NCBI GenBank assembly: GCA_963666895.2
Contig: CAXXNS010000002.1
Location: 1-64,000 of the forward strand
Origin: G963666895 sp963666895
GTDB lineage: Bacteria; Desulfobacterota; Desulfovibrionia; Desulfovibrionales; Desulfovibrionaceae
Direction of reading: 5' to 3'
DNA length: 64,000 nucleotides
Below the pieces are notes generated by a model that was given only the letters and a program-made list of their open reading frames with translations, did no database searches and was not told the DNA's origin. This document shows, in pieces, positions 17,657 through 26,229 of this stretch (the stretch's first letter is position 1; each line of letters begins with the position of its first letter). The translations under genes and the position numbers were made by a program.

Positions 17657-18985
17657 ATGAGCGAGAATGACCTGCATACCCCACAGCCTGACGAAGAGTT
17701 GCTGCACGAACCGGACGTGGACGTTTCCCACCCGGCGGACGCGGCCGACCATATCGAGGCCCTGGACATCCAGGATCAGGTCAAGTTCGTCAAGCAGCTG
17801 CCTGTCAAGGACGCGGCCAATTCCATCGCCGAGATGGAGCTGCGCGACCAGGCCTCGCTCATGGAAAGCCTCAACCTGGGGCTGGCCGTGCGCATCGTGG
17901 AGTCCATGAGCCCGGACGACGCGGCCGACCTGCTGGACGCCCTGGACGAGGAACACCGCCGCGAAGTGCTCAAGCGCATGGCCGCGGAGGACCGGGCCGG
18001 TCTCAAGGCCCTGCTGACCTTTGATCCGGACACCGCGGGCGGCGTCATGAACACCCAGGTGGTCATCCTGTCCGAGGATCTGAGCGCGGACCAGGCCGTG
18101 ACCACCATCCGCGACCAGGTGGAGGACAAGGAGGTCCCGTACTACGCCTATCTGGTGGACAAGGAGCAGCGCCTGACCGGCGTGGTCTCCTTGCGCGACC
18201 TCCTGGTGGCCAAGCGCGGGCTCAAGCTCAAGGACCTGGTCAAGACCCAGAGTCTGATCACCGTGACCTACGACGAGGACAAGGAGGAGGTGGCCCGGCT
18301 CATCGGCCACTACAACCTCCTGGCCCTGCCCGTGGTGGACTTCGGCAACCGCATCCTGGGCGTGGTCACGGTCGACGACGGCATCGACATCATCCACGAA
18401 GAGGCGAGCGAGGACATGCAGGCCATGGTGGGCGCGGGCGCGGACGAGACCACGGATTCGCCCGTGTTCTACTCCATCAAGAAGCGCCTGCCCTGGCTGG
18501 TGGTCAACATGCTCAACTCGGCCATCGCCGCCTGGGTGGTGCACCTGTTCGAGGGCACCATCGCCCAGATGGCCGTGCTGGCCGTGCTCATGCCCATTGT
18601 GGCCAACCAGGCGGGCAACACCGGGCAGCAGGCCCTGGCGGTCATGATCCGCCAGCTGGCCCTGGAAAAGTTCGACCGCAAGCGGTCCTGGCTGGCCGTG
18701 TTCCGCGAGCTGCGCATCGGCCTGTTGACCGGCGTGCTCATCGCCGGGGCCGTGACCGGGGCGGTCTTCCTGCTGGGGCACAACGTGAACCTGGCCATCT
18801 GCGTGGGCCTGGCCCTGGGCATCGACATGCTGGTCGGGGCCGTGGCCGGGGCGTCCATCCCCCTGGTTCTGCGCGAGATCGGCCGCGACCCGGCCCAGGC
18901 CTCGTCCATCTTCCTGACGGCCATTACCGACACCGGAGGCTTTTTCGCGCTCCTCGGTTTGGCCCAGATCATGATAATAAACTGA
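17657..18985 (+). CDS. mgtE: Magnesium transporter MgtE
   Basis: Mg2+-gated Mg2+ channel/transporter. The cytosolic N domain (about 25-125) contains MSPDDAADLLDAL and FDPDTAGGVMN. A CBS pair follows (about 130-255: YYAYLVDKEQRLTGVVSLRDL, then LPVVDFGNRILGVVTVDDGIDII). A linker leads to five membrane helices (about 285-442) with MPIVANQAGNTGQQALAV, the conserved pore segment. At 442 residues the length is typical. It is divergent from nadC and closed by a terminator. Confidence 0.95.
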   Translation: MSENDLHTPQPDEELLHEPDVDVSHPADAADHIEALDIQDQVKFVKQLPVKDAANSIAEMELRDQASLMESLNLGLAVRIVESMSPDDAADLLDALDEEHRREVLKRMAAEDRAGLKALLTFDPDTAGGVMNTQVVILSEDLSADQAVTTIRDQVEDKEVPYYAYLVDKEQRLTGVVSLRDLLVAKRGLKLKDLVKTQSLITVTYDEDKEEVARLIGHYNLLALPVVDFGNRILGVVTVDDGIDIIHEEASEDMQAMVGAGADETTDSPVFYSIKKRLPWLVVNMLNSAIAAWVVHLFEGTIAQMAVLAVLMPIVANQAGNTGQQALAVMIRQLALEKFDRKRSWLAVFRELRIGLLTGVLIAGAVTGAVFLLGHNVNLAICVGLALGIDMLVGAVAGASIPLVLREIGRDPAQASSIFLTAITDTGGFFALLGLAQIMIIN

Positions 18986-18996
18986 CCGATTCCAAA

Positions 18997-19026
18997 ATAA
19001 AAAAGCCGCCCCAAGGCGGCTTTTTT
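18997..19026. terminator. Bidirectional terminator between mgtE and cheZ
   Basis: AAAAAAGCCGCC-CCAA-GGCGGCTTTTTT forms a 12-bp stem with A and T tracts on both sides, so it can end mgtE (+) and the converging cheZ operon (-). Confidence 0.92.
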
Positions 19027-19045
19027 GTTGTTCTGTAAGCCAAAC

Positions 19046-19816
19046 CTACAAGCCGAACTGCGCCAGCAGATCGTCCACGTCGCCCTGGTCCGCGTCCTCC
19101 TTGGGGCCGGTCAGGTCGGCGGCCTTGGTCTTGGCTTCCTCTTCCAGGGCGTCGAAGTCCATGAAGTCCGGCTCCTCCTCGCGGGCCTGGACCATCAGGC
19201 CGGTGGTGACGATGACCTGGCGGACGATGTCCTCGGCCTTTTCCAGGGCCGTGACGATGCGCTTGATGCGCTGGCCGGTCAGGTCCTGGAAGCTCATGGC
19301 CAGCATGATCTGGGTCAGGTCGCTCTCAAGCGTCGTGTTGATTTCCTTGAGCTTCTCCCTGTCCTCCTTGGTCACGCCGCCGGACTCGAACCCGGCCACG
19401 ATGCGCGAGACCACGGTGGACATTTCCTGGAGCTGCTCCACGATGTCGATGATCTGGCTGGCCGCCTTCTCGGTGCTGCGGAGCACGGCGTCCAACTGGT
19501 CCGAGGCCTCGGAAAAGAGTTCGTCCGGAGGGGCGTCGGCCTCGATGGTGGTCACGGTTTCCCCGCCGCCCTCGCCCGTGCGCACCGTGCGTATCTCCTG
19601 GTAGATGTCCTTGAGGCCGTCCTGCAGGTCTTCGTTGACCTTTTTGTAAAACTCGCTTTCCAGCAGCGCCTTGGACAGCCGTTCGGCAACTTCGCGCTCC
19701 ACGGCCCTGGTTACGGATTCGGTGATCGATTCGGACAGGGTTTCCTTGAGCGCCGACACCATCTGCTGGGTGGCGTTCTCCATCACCGTCATGATGAATT
19801 CGTCTTTGGGCGGCAT
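19046..19816 (-). CDS. cheZ: CheY-P phosphatase CheZ
   Basis: Dephosphorylates phospho-CheY at the end of the chemotaxis pathway. The long helical protein (256 residues) has the catalytic motif FQDLTGQRIKRIV, which carries the Asp and Gln used by E. coli CheZ. Its extreme C-terminus, DVDDLLAQFGL, matches the CheY-binding peptide. It is the promoter-distal gene of the long ileS-to-cheZ run, 24 bp after the PilZ gene. Confidence 0.92.
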   Translation of the reverse strand: MPPKDEFIMTVMENATQQMVSALKETLSESITESVTRAVEREVAERLSKALLESEFYKKVNEDLQDGLKDIYQEIRTVRTGEGGGETVTTIEADAPPDELFSEASDQLDAVLRSTEKAASQIIDIVEQLQEMSTVVSRIVAGFESGGVTKEDREKLKEINTTLESDLTQIMLAMSFQDLTGQRIKRIVTALEKAEDIVRQVIVTTGLMVQAREEEPDFMDFDALEEEAKTKAADLTGPKEDADQGDVDDLLAQFGL

Positions 19817-19840
19817 TGCGTGTCCTTAATGCTTGGAGTC

Positions 19841-20365
19841 CTATCCTCTTTTGCTGTCGCGGATGTGTTCGCGCTCCTCCTGGAACACGAACTGCACCAC
19901 CAGGTCCTGGTCCGATTCTCTTATCTTAACAAACTCAAAGCCGAACGTCTCGGCTTTTTGGCGCCCGGCCTGCACTTTCCCCTTGGCCCCGGCCATGCGG
20001 GGCGGGCTTTGGCCGAGCAGCATGACCACCTCCAGGAAATCTCCGTCCTTGATGTCCTCCCGGGCCAGGAAGCGCAGGCCGGCGCCGGAGATCTCCCGCA
20101 CGTCCAGGCGGATTGGGAAGTCCTTTTCCAGCTGCCTGCGGCCCAGGAGGGCCAGGATCATGTCCAGCTTGCGGTCCATGCCCTCCAGGAATTCGATGAG
20201 CGGCATGGGCATGTGTCCGGCCTTGACCACCTCGGCCAGCCGGTCCGCGCCGGTGGGAGCCGGGCTGCCCTTGAAGAGCAGGGGGTCGTCCAGGGAATCG
20301 CAACGTCTCGCCAGGGCGGTGATCCGCGTGGTGACGCGGGAGAAGCTCCGTTTTTCCGTGGTCAT
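19841..20365 (-). CDS. PilZ-domain protein
   Basis: Predicted c-di-GMP effector of 174 residues. The N-terminus KRSFSRVTTRI supplies an R-x3-R-like c-di-GMP arm. A helical insert follows (about 20-75, with FLEGMDRKLDMILALLGRR), then the PilZ barrel with VREISGAGLRF (equivalent of D/NxSxxG) and FGFEFVKI. ATG 20365 has the ribosome site GGAGG. Next to cheZ, it probably links c-di-GMP to motility. Confidence 0.85.
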   Translation of the reverse strand: MTTEKRSFSRVTTRITALARRCDSLDDPLLFKGSPAPTGADRLAEVVKAGHMPMPLIEFLEGMDRKLDMILALLGRRQLEKDFPIRLDVREISGAGLRFLAREDIKDGDFLEVVMLLGQSPPRMAGAKGKVQAGRQKAETFGFEFVKIRESDQDLVVQFVFQEEREHIRDSKRG

Positions 20366-20376
20366 GCCGCCTCCGA

Positions 20377-20823
20377 TCAGGTCATGTCCTCGTCCAGGTC
20401 CACGCGCATGGCACGCACCGGGCAGATGCGGGTGCACATGCCGCAGGCCGAGCACTTGTCCACCATGAAGTCCACCTTGCGGGTCACGCTGCGTACGTAC
20501 AGCGCGCCGGTGGGACAGATGGCCGTGCATAGTCCGCAGTGGACGCAGCTGTCCTCGTCGCGGAAGATGCGCTGGGCCACCGGGATGATGCGCACCCCGG
20601 ATTCCTTGAGGTAGTGGACGCCCTTTTCAAAATCCTCCTCCATGCCGCTGATCTCCAGGGTCATGGCGCCCTGGTGCCGGGGGCTGATCTCGGCCTTGAG
20701 GATGTTGAAGGACAGGTCGAACAGCCGGGCCAGGTTGCAGACAACCGGGCGGCTCGACACCTCGGGCGGGAAGGTCAGGTAGACGATCTTTCGGTATCCC
20801 TTGACCACGTCGGAGTTGGACAT
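20377..20823 (-). CDS. NIL-domain 2x[4Fe-4S] ferredoxin
   Basis: Small iron-sulfur protein. Residues about 8-75 form a NIL-type domain (KIVYLTFPPEVSSRPVVCNL), a fold that binds methionine in ABC importers and occurs fused to ferredoxins in methanogens and sulfate reducers. The C-terminal part holds two full cluster motifs, CVHCGLCTAICP and CSACGMCTRICP. In related organisms such proteins are tied to sulfur/homocysteine metabolism; that role here is inferred. Start MSNSD at 20823 is preceded by GGAGG. Confidence 0.87.
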   Translation of the reverse strand: MSNSDVVKGYRKIVYLTFPPEVSSRPVVCNLARLFDLSFNILKAEISPRHQGAMTLEISGMEEDFEKGVHYLKESGVRIIPVAQRIFRDEDSCVHCGLCTAICPTGALYVRSVTRKVDFMVDKCSACGMCTRICPVRAMRVDLDEDMT

Positions 20824-20840
20824 GGTTCCTCCACGGTCCG

Positions 20841-21692
20841 TCAATGTTCGCTCATGTACTGCTTGGCCCGGGTGGCCTCGGCCGAATCCGGGTACTTGGC
20901 CACGAGCTCGTTCAGCACGATGGCCCCCAGGTCCTTCTTGCCCAGGTTGTAGAAGGCGATGCCCTGCTTGAGCAGGGAGTGCTTGTGTTTGGCCGAGGAC
21001 GGGAACTTGGAGATGACCTCCTGGTAGGACAGGATGGCCCGCTCGAAGTCGCCGATCTCGTAGTACGCCTGGCCCTGCCAGAAGATGGCGTTGGCCACCA
21101 GGGAGTGGGTGGGATAGGCCTCGAGGAATTCGCCGAACATGTCCTTGGCCGCCTCGTAGCGTCCCTCGCCGAACGTGGAATAGGCCTTGTCGTACAGGGC
21201 CTGGGCCGGGTCGGCCGGGATGGCCGGGGTGGTCCCTACGGCCGTGGGCACGCCCGTGGGAATGGCCAGGGGATCGGGCTGCTCGGTGGCCGCGATCTGC
21301 TTGCGGATCTCGTCCATGTCGATGGCCAACTGCTGCTCCAGGGCCAGGTTGATGGCCTTCACGTCCCGGGCCACCTCGGGCAGGGAGGCGGTGGCGTTGT
21401 TGTCGCCCGTCAGGTAGTTCAACCGCATGGTCAGCTCGGCCACCTGGCCCTTGAGGTCGGCGATCTCGTCGTTCAGGAGCTCCACCTCGGCGTACAGGTC
21501 GGCCTGCTTCTCGCGCACGGGGTCCGAGGTCTTGCGGATCTCGGCTTCCAGCAGGTCGAACATCTCGCGGGTTTCCTCGCGGGTCATCTTGTTCTGCTGT
21601 TCGAGCTGTTCCACGTCCTTGTGGCTGGCGCAGCCGCCCACCACCAGGGCCATGAGGAGCACGGCCAGGGCCGCGATCAGGACATTGCGCAT
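20841..21692 (-). CDS. CpoB/YbgF-like TPR lipoprotein of the Tol-Pal system
   Basis: Envelope protein that coordinates cell-wall synthesis with outer-membrane constriction. A lipobox VVGGCASHK follows the hydrophobic stretch. A coiled-coil region (about 25-130, rich in Glu/Gln/Leu) precedes a proline-rich linker and three TPR repeats (about 165-280, ALYDKAYSTFGEGRYEAAKD and ERAILSYQEVISKFPSSAKH). An alternative ATG at 21725 has a better ribosome-site-like AGGGGG and overlaps the upstream gene; either start keeps the lipoprotein signal. Confidence 0.87.
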   Translation of the reverse strand: MRNVLIAALAVLLMALVVGGCASHKDVEQLEQQNKMTREETREMFDLLEAEIRKTSDPVREKQADLYAEVELLNDEIADLKGQVAELTMRLNYLTGDNNATASLPEVARDVKAINLALEQQLAIDMDEIRKQIAATEQPDPLAIPTGVPTAVGTTPAIPADPAQALYDKAYSTFGEGRYEAAKDMFGEFLEAYPTHSLVANAIFWQGQAYYEIGDFERAILSYQEVISKFPSSAKHKHSLLKQGIAFYNLGKKDLGAIVLNELVAKYPDSAEATRAKQYMSEH

Positions 21693-21699
21693 GGATGTA

Positions 21700-21948
21700 T
21701 CAGGATGATTTCGTTTCGGAGCCATGGATTTTTTTCCCCCTGCGTTTGCCAAAGAAAAGGTAGGTCAGTCCGCCAAGAAAGGGAATCATGACAGCGAGTT
21801 GAACCCAGACCATCTTTTCCACGGTGGTCGTGAATTCTCGTTTGAATGCGTCCCATATGGCCCACCAGGTGATGAGCAGGAACAGGCCGACAACGCCTGC
21901 CACCAGAGCCCATTGTCCGGCGGTGAGTTCGGGAAACGTAAGGTTCAT
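21700..21948 (-). CDS. Small two-helix membrane protein (PLDc_N-like)
   Basis: An 82-residue protein with two transmembrane helices (about 12-33 and 46-66). The segment VQLAVMIPFLGGLTYLFFGK resembles the phospholipase D nuclease N-terminal (PLDc_N) membrane domain, without any catalytic domain. It ends in a basic tail (KRRGKK). The 5' end overlaps lgt by 4 bp (ATGA). Function unknown. Confidence 0.8.
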   Translation of the reverse strand: MNLTFPELTAGQWALVAGVVGLFLLITWWAIWDAFKREFTTTVEKMVWVQLAVMIPFLGGLTYLFFGKRRGKKIHGSETKSS

Positions 21949-22721
21949 TCTCGTTCAGCCTTGGTGCTTGATTTTCTGCAAAGTAAATACATGCCCAGGA
22001 CGAAAAAGGCCAGCGCCGTGATCTGGGTCGGGGTGACGCCTTCCAGGAACCCGCCGACATGCCCGCGGAAATCCGCCCGGAACTGCTCGATGACCACCCG
22101 GGCCGCGGCGAACAGGACCAGGAAGAGCCCGGTGCGGCGTCCCGGCGCGGAGAAGCGGGAGCGCACGGCCAGCAGGACCAGGAAGATGAGGAACACGCTG
22201 CCCGCGTGGTAGAGCTGGGTGGGGTGCAGGGCCACGCCCGTGGGCGCCAGGCAGACCGGGTTGGTGAAGGTCACGCCCCAGGGCATGGTGGTGGGCTTGC
22301 CGTAGCAGCAGCCCGCGCAGAAGCAGCCCAGCCGCCCCAGGGACTGGCCCAGGGCCACGGCCGGGGCGATGCAGTCCATCCAGCGCAGGATGGGCTGTTT
22401 CTTTCGGATGCCGTAGAGCACGCCCAGCAGGGTGCCGCCGACGAGCCCGCCGGAAAAGACCAGGCCGCCCTTCCAGAACATGAGGATTTCCAGCGGGTTG
22501 TCCAGGAAGCGGTCCGGTGACAAAAACACGTAGAACAGCCGGGCGCCGAGGATGGCCCCGATGAGGATGCGGAAGGCCGCGTCCGGCAGGACGTTCACGT
22601 CCAGCCCGGCCCGCTTGGCCTCGTGCATGGTCCAGAACACGGCCGCCAGGAAGCCCAGGGCCACGAACAGCCCGTAGGTGTGGACCGTCAACGGCCCGAG
22701 CTTAATCAGGATCGGGTGCAT
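21945..22721 (-). CDS. lgt: Prolipoprotein diacylglyceryl transferase
   Basis: First enzyme of lipoprotein maturation; moves diacylglycerol from phosphatidylglycerol to the lipobox Cys. It has seven membrane helices in 258 residues. The Lgt signature is seen as GQSLGRLGCFCAGCCYGKPT, preceded by GAILGARLFYVF and FWKGGLVFSGGLVGG. Its 5' end overlaps lspA by 20 bp, so both lipoprotein-processing enzymes are coupled. Confidence 0.95.
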   Translation of the reverse strand: MHPILIKLGPLTVHTYGLFVALGFLAAVFWTMHEAKRAGLDVNVLPDAAFRILIGAILGARLFYVFLSPDRFLDNPLEILMFWKGGLVFSGGLVGGTLLGVLYGIRKKQPILRWMDCIAPAVALGQSLGRLGCFCAGCCYGKPTTMPWGVTFTNPVCLAPTGVALHPTQLYHAGSVFLIFLVLLAVRSRFSAPGRRTGLFLVLFAAARVVIEQFRADFRGHVGGFLEGVTPTQITALAFFVLGMYLLCRKSSTKAERE

Positions 22722-23199
22722 GGCGTCGGGTCAGGTAGTGGAGGATGGCCGCGGCCGCGCCCAGGGTGATGCCCGTGTCGGCCAGGTTGAACGAGGGCCA
22801 GTGGTACGCGCCCACGTAGAAGTCCAGGAAGTCCGTGACCCGGCCCGAGAACAGGATGCGGTCGATGAGGTTGCCCATGGCGCCGCCCAGGATCAGGCCC
22901 AGGCCGATGACCAGGAACTTCTCGTCCGGCCTGGTCCGCCGCAGCAGGACCAGGATGAAGGCCACGGCCACCAGGCTCACGCCGATGAGCAGCCAGGTCT
23001 GCCAGTGGATGTCGGACCGGTTCAGGAAGCCGAAGGCCGCGCCCTTGTTCATGACGTGGGAGATGTTGAAGAAACCGGGGACGACCTCGATGAGCCCCCA
23101 GGGCTCGACCAGGGTCCGCACCAGGGTCTTGGTGATCTGGTCCGGCACGATGACGGCCAGGGCCAGGCACAGGGCCGTGGCCAAGGGGCTCTTGGTCAT
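22702..23199 (-). CDS. lspA: Lipoprotein signal peptidase
   Basis: Aspartic protease cutting lipoprotein signal peptides after lipidation. Four membrane helices and the two catalytic Asp regions NLIDRILFSGRVTDFLDF and FNLADTGI are visible, plus FFNISHVMNKGAAFGFL. ATG 23199 is chosen because GAGGGG precedes it; it gives 165 residues. It starts 8 bp after the ileS stop, the common ileS-lspA arrangement. Confidence 0.95.
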   Translation of the reverse strand: MTKSPLATALCLALAVIVPDQITKTLVRTLVEPWGLIEVVPGFFNISHVMNKGAAFGFLNRSDIHWQTWLLIGVSLVAVAFILVLLRRTRPDEKFLVIGLGLILGGAMGNLIDRILFSGRVTDFLDFYVGAYHWPSFNLADTGITLGAAAAILHYLTRRHAPDPD

Positions 23200-23207
23200 C
23201 AGACCCC

Positions 23208-26027
23208 TCATTCCAGCCCGGCCAGGACCTTTGTGCAGCGGAGGCAGGCATTGGGATGGTCCGGCGAGGTGCCCAGTTCCTCGGATATCTGCCAGCAGCG
23301 TTCGCACTTTTCGCCCGGAGCCTTGGCCACGGCCACCTTGAGCCCCTTGATCTCCTCGCCTTGCTCCAGTCCGTCCGGGGCCTGGTCCAGGGGGGCCAGG
23401 TCCACGGCCGAGACGATGCACAGCTCGGCCAGGTCCACGGGCGCGTTTTTCAGGGCGGCCAGCAGGTCGGCGTCCGCGTACAGGGTCAGCTTGGCGTCCA
23501 GGGACTTGCCGATGACCCGCTCCTTGCGCAGGGGCTCCATGGCCTTGTTGGCCTCGGCCCGCACGGCCAGGAGCTTTTCCATGGCCTCGCGCTCGGCCTT
23601 GTCCATGGCCGGGGCGGCCTCGGGCAGGCGCAGGGTGAAGACCGTGGTCATGTCGGCAGGGCGCAGGGATTCGGGCAAATGCTCGAACACCTCCTCGGCC
23701 GTGAAGGACAGCACCGGGGCCATGTCGAAGATGAGCATGAGCAGGGTGCGCCAGAGCACGGTTTGGGTGGCCCGGCGCTTGAGCCCGGCCTGGGGCTCCA
23801 CGTAGAGCCGGTCCTTGACCACGTCCAGGTAGAAGGCGGACAGGTCCGTGGCGCAGAGGTTGTGCAGGGTGTGGTAGACCTTGTGGAATTCGAAGTCCTG
23901 GTAGGCCTTCTGCATGGTCTGGTGCCTGCGCTGGACCAGGTCCAGGGCGAAGCGGTCCAGCACGGGCATGTCGGCCGGGTCCACGGCGTCGGCGGGCGTG
24001 AAGTCCCAGAGGTTGGAGAGCAGGAACTTGGCCGTGTTGCGCACGCGGCGGTAGGCATCCACCAGCCGGGACAGGATCTCGTCCGAGATGCGCACGTCCT
24101 CCTGGTAGTTGACCGCGGCCACCCACATGCGCAGGATCTCGGCCCCGAACTTGTCGATGATCTCCTTGGGCGCGATCACGTTGCCGATGGACTTGGACAT
24201 CTTGCGGCCCTCGCCGTCCACCACGTAGCCGTGGGTCAGCACGGCCTTGTAGGGCGGCACCCCCCGCGTGCCCATGCTGGCCAGCAGGGAGGAGTGGAAC
24301 CAGCCGCGGTGCTGGTCCGAGCCCTCCAGATAGAGGTCGGCCGGGAAGCGGCATTCGGGACGCTGCTCCACCACGGCCGCGTAGCTGGTGCCGGAGTCGA
24401 ACCACACGTCCAGGATGTCGGTCTCCTTTTGCCACGGGCCCGGGCGGCCGCAATGGGGGCAGGTCAGGCCCTGGGGCACGATCTCGTCCATGCCGGCCTC
24501 GAACCACCAGTCGCAGCCCGTGGGATGGGCCGCGAACTTCTCCACGATGGAGTACACCCAGTCGGCCTCGAACCAGGCCTCGCCGCAGGACTCGCAGAGC
24601 AGGGCCACGATGGGCACGCCCCAGTTGCGCTGGCGGGAGATGCACCAGTCCGGCCGGTTTTCTATCATATGATAGATGCGCTCTTCGCCCCAGGCCGGAA
24701 TCCAGGCCACGTCGTCGCGGATGGCGTCCAGGGATTTCTTGCGCAGCTCGTTTTGCTCCATGGAGATGAACCACTGGGTGGTGGCCCGGAAGATGACCGG
24801 CTCCTTGCAGCGCCAGCAATGGGGATAGGAGTGGGAGATGCTCTCCCGGGCCAGGAGGCGGTCCTTGGCCTTGATGGTCTCGATGACGCGCTCGTTGGCG
24901 TCGAACACGCTCAACCCGGCGAAGAGCTCCACGTCGGGCAGGAACACGCCCGAGTCGTCCAGGGGGGAGTAGATGTCCAGGCCGTAGCGCATGCCGGTGT
25001 CAAAGTCCTCGCGGCCGTGGCCCGGCGCGGTGTGCACGCAGCCCGTGCCCGCGTCCAGGGTGACGTAGTCGGCCAGGACAATGGGAGATTTTCGGTCGTA
25101 GAAGGGGTGCTCGGCCACCAGCCCTTCCAACTCGGTTCCGGCCACGCGGGCCAGGACCTCGGGCTTGTCCCAGCCGAAGAGCTCGGCGTTGACGTTCAGC
25201 AGCCGCTCGGCCAGCAGGTGGACCCCGCCTCCGGCGCGCACGAACACGTAGTCGAACTCCGGATGCACGGCCACGGCCATGTTGTCCGGCACGGTCCAGG
25301 GGGTGGTGGTCCAGATGACCACAAAGGTGGCGGCCGGGTCCGCGTCGGGCACGAACTTTTTCACGCCCGGGTCGGTCAGGGGGAAACGGACGTAGATGGA
25401 CGGGGAGGTGTGGTCCGCGTATTCCACCTCGGCTTCGGCCAGGGCGGTCTTGCAGTCGCAGCACCAGTGAACGGGCTTCTTACCCCGGGTCACGGAGCCC
25501 TTTTCCATGAATTTGCCCAGTTCCCGGGCCGTGGCCGCCTCATAGGCGGGCTTCATGGTCATATACGGGTCGTCCCACACGCCCAGGACGCCCAGGCGCT
25601 TGAAGTCGCTGCGCTGCACGTCCAGCCACTTCTCAGCGTACTGGCGGCAGATTTTGCGGATGACGTGCACGGGCAGGTCGGTCTTGCCCTTGGCCTTGAG
25701 CTCCTGCTCCACCTTGTGCTCGATGGGCAGGCCGTGACAGTCCCATCCGGGCACGTATTCGGCCTTGAATCCCATGAGGTTGCGGGACTTGACCACCATG
25801 TCCTTGAGCACCTTGTTCAGGGCTGTTCCCATGTGGATGTTGCCGTTGGCGTACGGCGGGCCGTCGTGGAGCACGTAGCGCTCCGCTCCCTCGTTGGCCT
25901 GGATCATGGTCTGGTAGACGTTTTCCGCCTCCCAGGCGGCCAGGCGCTGGGGCTCGCGTTCCTTGAGGTTGGCCTTCATGGGGAAGGAGGTCTTGGGCAG
26001 GAGCAGGGTATCCTTGTAATCGCTCAT
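23208..26027 (-). CDS. ileS: Isoleucine--tRNA ligase
   Basis: Class I synthetase with editing domain. The HIGH-type motif is PYANGNIHMGTALNKVLKD, the KMSKS loop is GRKMSKSIGN and the editing domain has TTTPWTVPDNMA and HTAPGHGREDF. The C-terminal zinc site is CERCWQI...CLRC, found in bacterial-type IleS sensitive to mupirocin. ATG 26027 (MSDYKD) gives 939 residues, normal length. It heads the ileS-lspA-lgt-...-cheZ run. Confidence 0.97.
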   Translation of the reverse strand: MSDYKDTLLLPKTSFPMKANLKEREPQRLAAWEAENVYQTMIQANEGAERYVLHDGPPYANGNIHMGTALNKVLKDMVVKSRNLMGFKAEYVPGWDCHGLPIEHKVEQELKAKGKTDLPVHVIRKICRQYAEKWLDVQRSDFKRLGVLGVWDDPYMTMKPAYEAATARELGKFMEKGSVTRGKKPVHWCCDCKTALAEAEVEYADHTSPSIYVRFPLTDPGVKKFVPDADPAATFVVIWTTTPWTVPDNMAVAVHPEFDYVFVRAGGGVHLLAERLLNVNAELFGWDKPEVLARVAGTELEGLVAEHPFYDRKSPIVLADYVTLDAGTGCVHTAPGHGREDFDTGMRYGLDIYSPLDDSGVFLPDVELFAGLSVFDANERVIETIKAKDRLLARESISHSYPHCWRCKEPVIFRATTQWFISMEQNELRKKSLDAIRDDVAWIPAWGEERIYHMIENRPDWCISRQRNWGVPIVALLCESCGEAWFEADWVYSIVEKFAAHPTGCDWWFEAGMDEIVPQGLTCPHCGRPGPWQKETDILDVWFDSGTSYAAVVEQRPECRFPADLYLEGSDQHRGWFHSSLLASMGTRGVPPYKAVLTHGYVVDGEGRKMSKSIGNVIAPKEIIDKFGAEILRMWVAAVNYQEDVRISDEILSRLVDAYRRVRNTAKFLLSNLWDFTPADAVDPADMPVLDRFALDLVQRRHQTMQKAYQDFEFHKVYHTLHNLCATDLSAFYLDVVKDRLYVEPQAGLKRRATQTVLWRTLLMLIFDMAPVLSFTAEEVFEHLPESLRPADMTTVFTLRLPEAAPAMDKAEREAMEKLLAVRAEANKAMEPLRKERVIGKSLDAKLTLYADADLLAALKNAPVDLAELCIVSAVDLAPLDQAPDGLEQGEEIKGLKVAVAKAPGEKCERCWQISEELGTSPDHPNACLRCTKVLAGLE

Positions 26028-26140
26028 CTTCGTCGGTTCCTTGCGTGTTCTGGGGAGGGTCCGCCAATGGGGCGTCAGCTTGGAACAGAGCGGCTCGGAA
26101 GTCAAGACAACGGACCGGCCTGGAAACCTTGGCGGGTCAA

Positions 26141-26158
26141 TTTGACACCATTGTCAAA
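26141..26158. promoter_or_regulatory. Operator-like palindrome between ileS and the downstream non-coding region
   Basis: TTTGACA-CCAT-TGTCAAA is a perfect 7+7 inverted repeat. A partly overlapping GTCAA-T-TTGAC (26136-26146) adds a third half-site. The arrangement looks like a dimeric regulator site, for example of the CRP/FNR class, but no regulator can be named. It could serve either the ileS promoter or the RNA candidate to the right. Confidence 0.4.
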
Positions 26159-26229
26159 ATGGTGCGCGGGGGTCCGTGCGGGCATAACAAAAATGTGCAT
26201 ACGTGGTTCGCGCTGAAGAATGGCTGAAA

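Noticed and set aside
23256..26216. Long open frame on the plus strand opposite ileS (986 codons).
   Set aside because: It is the antisense shadow of a high-GC gene; its His/Gly/Leu/Gln-rich composition has no family motifs and lacks a ribosome site.
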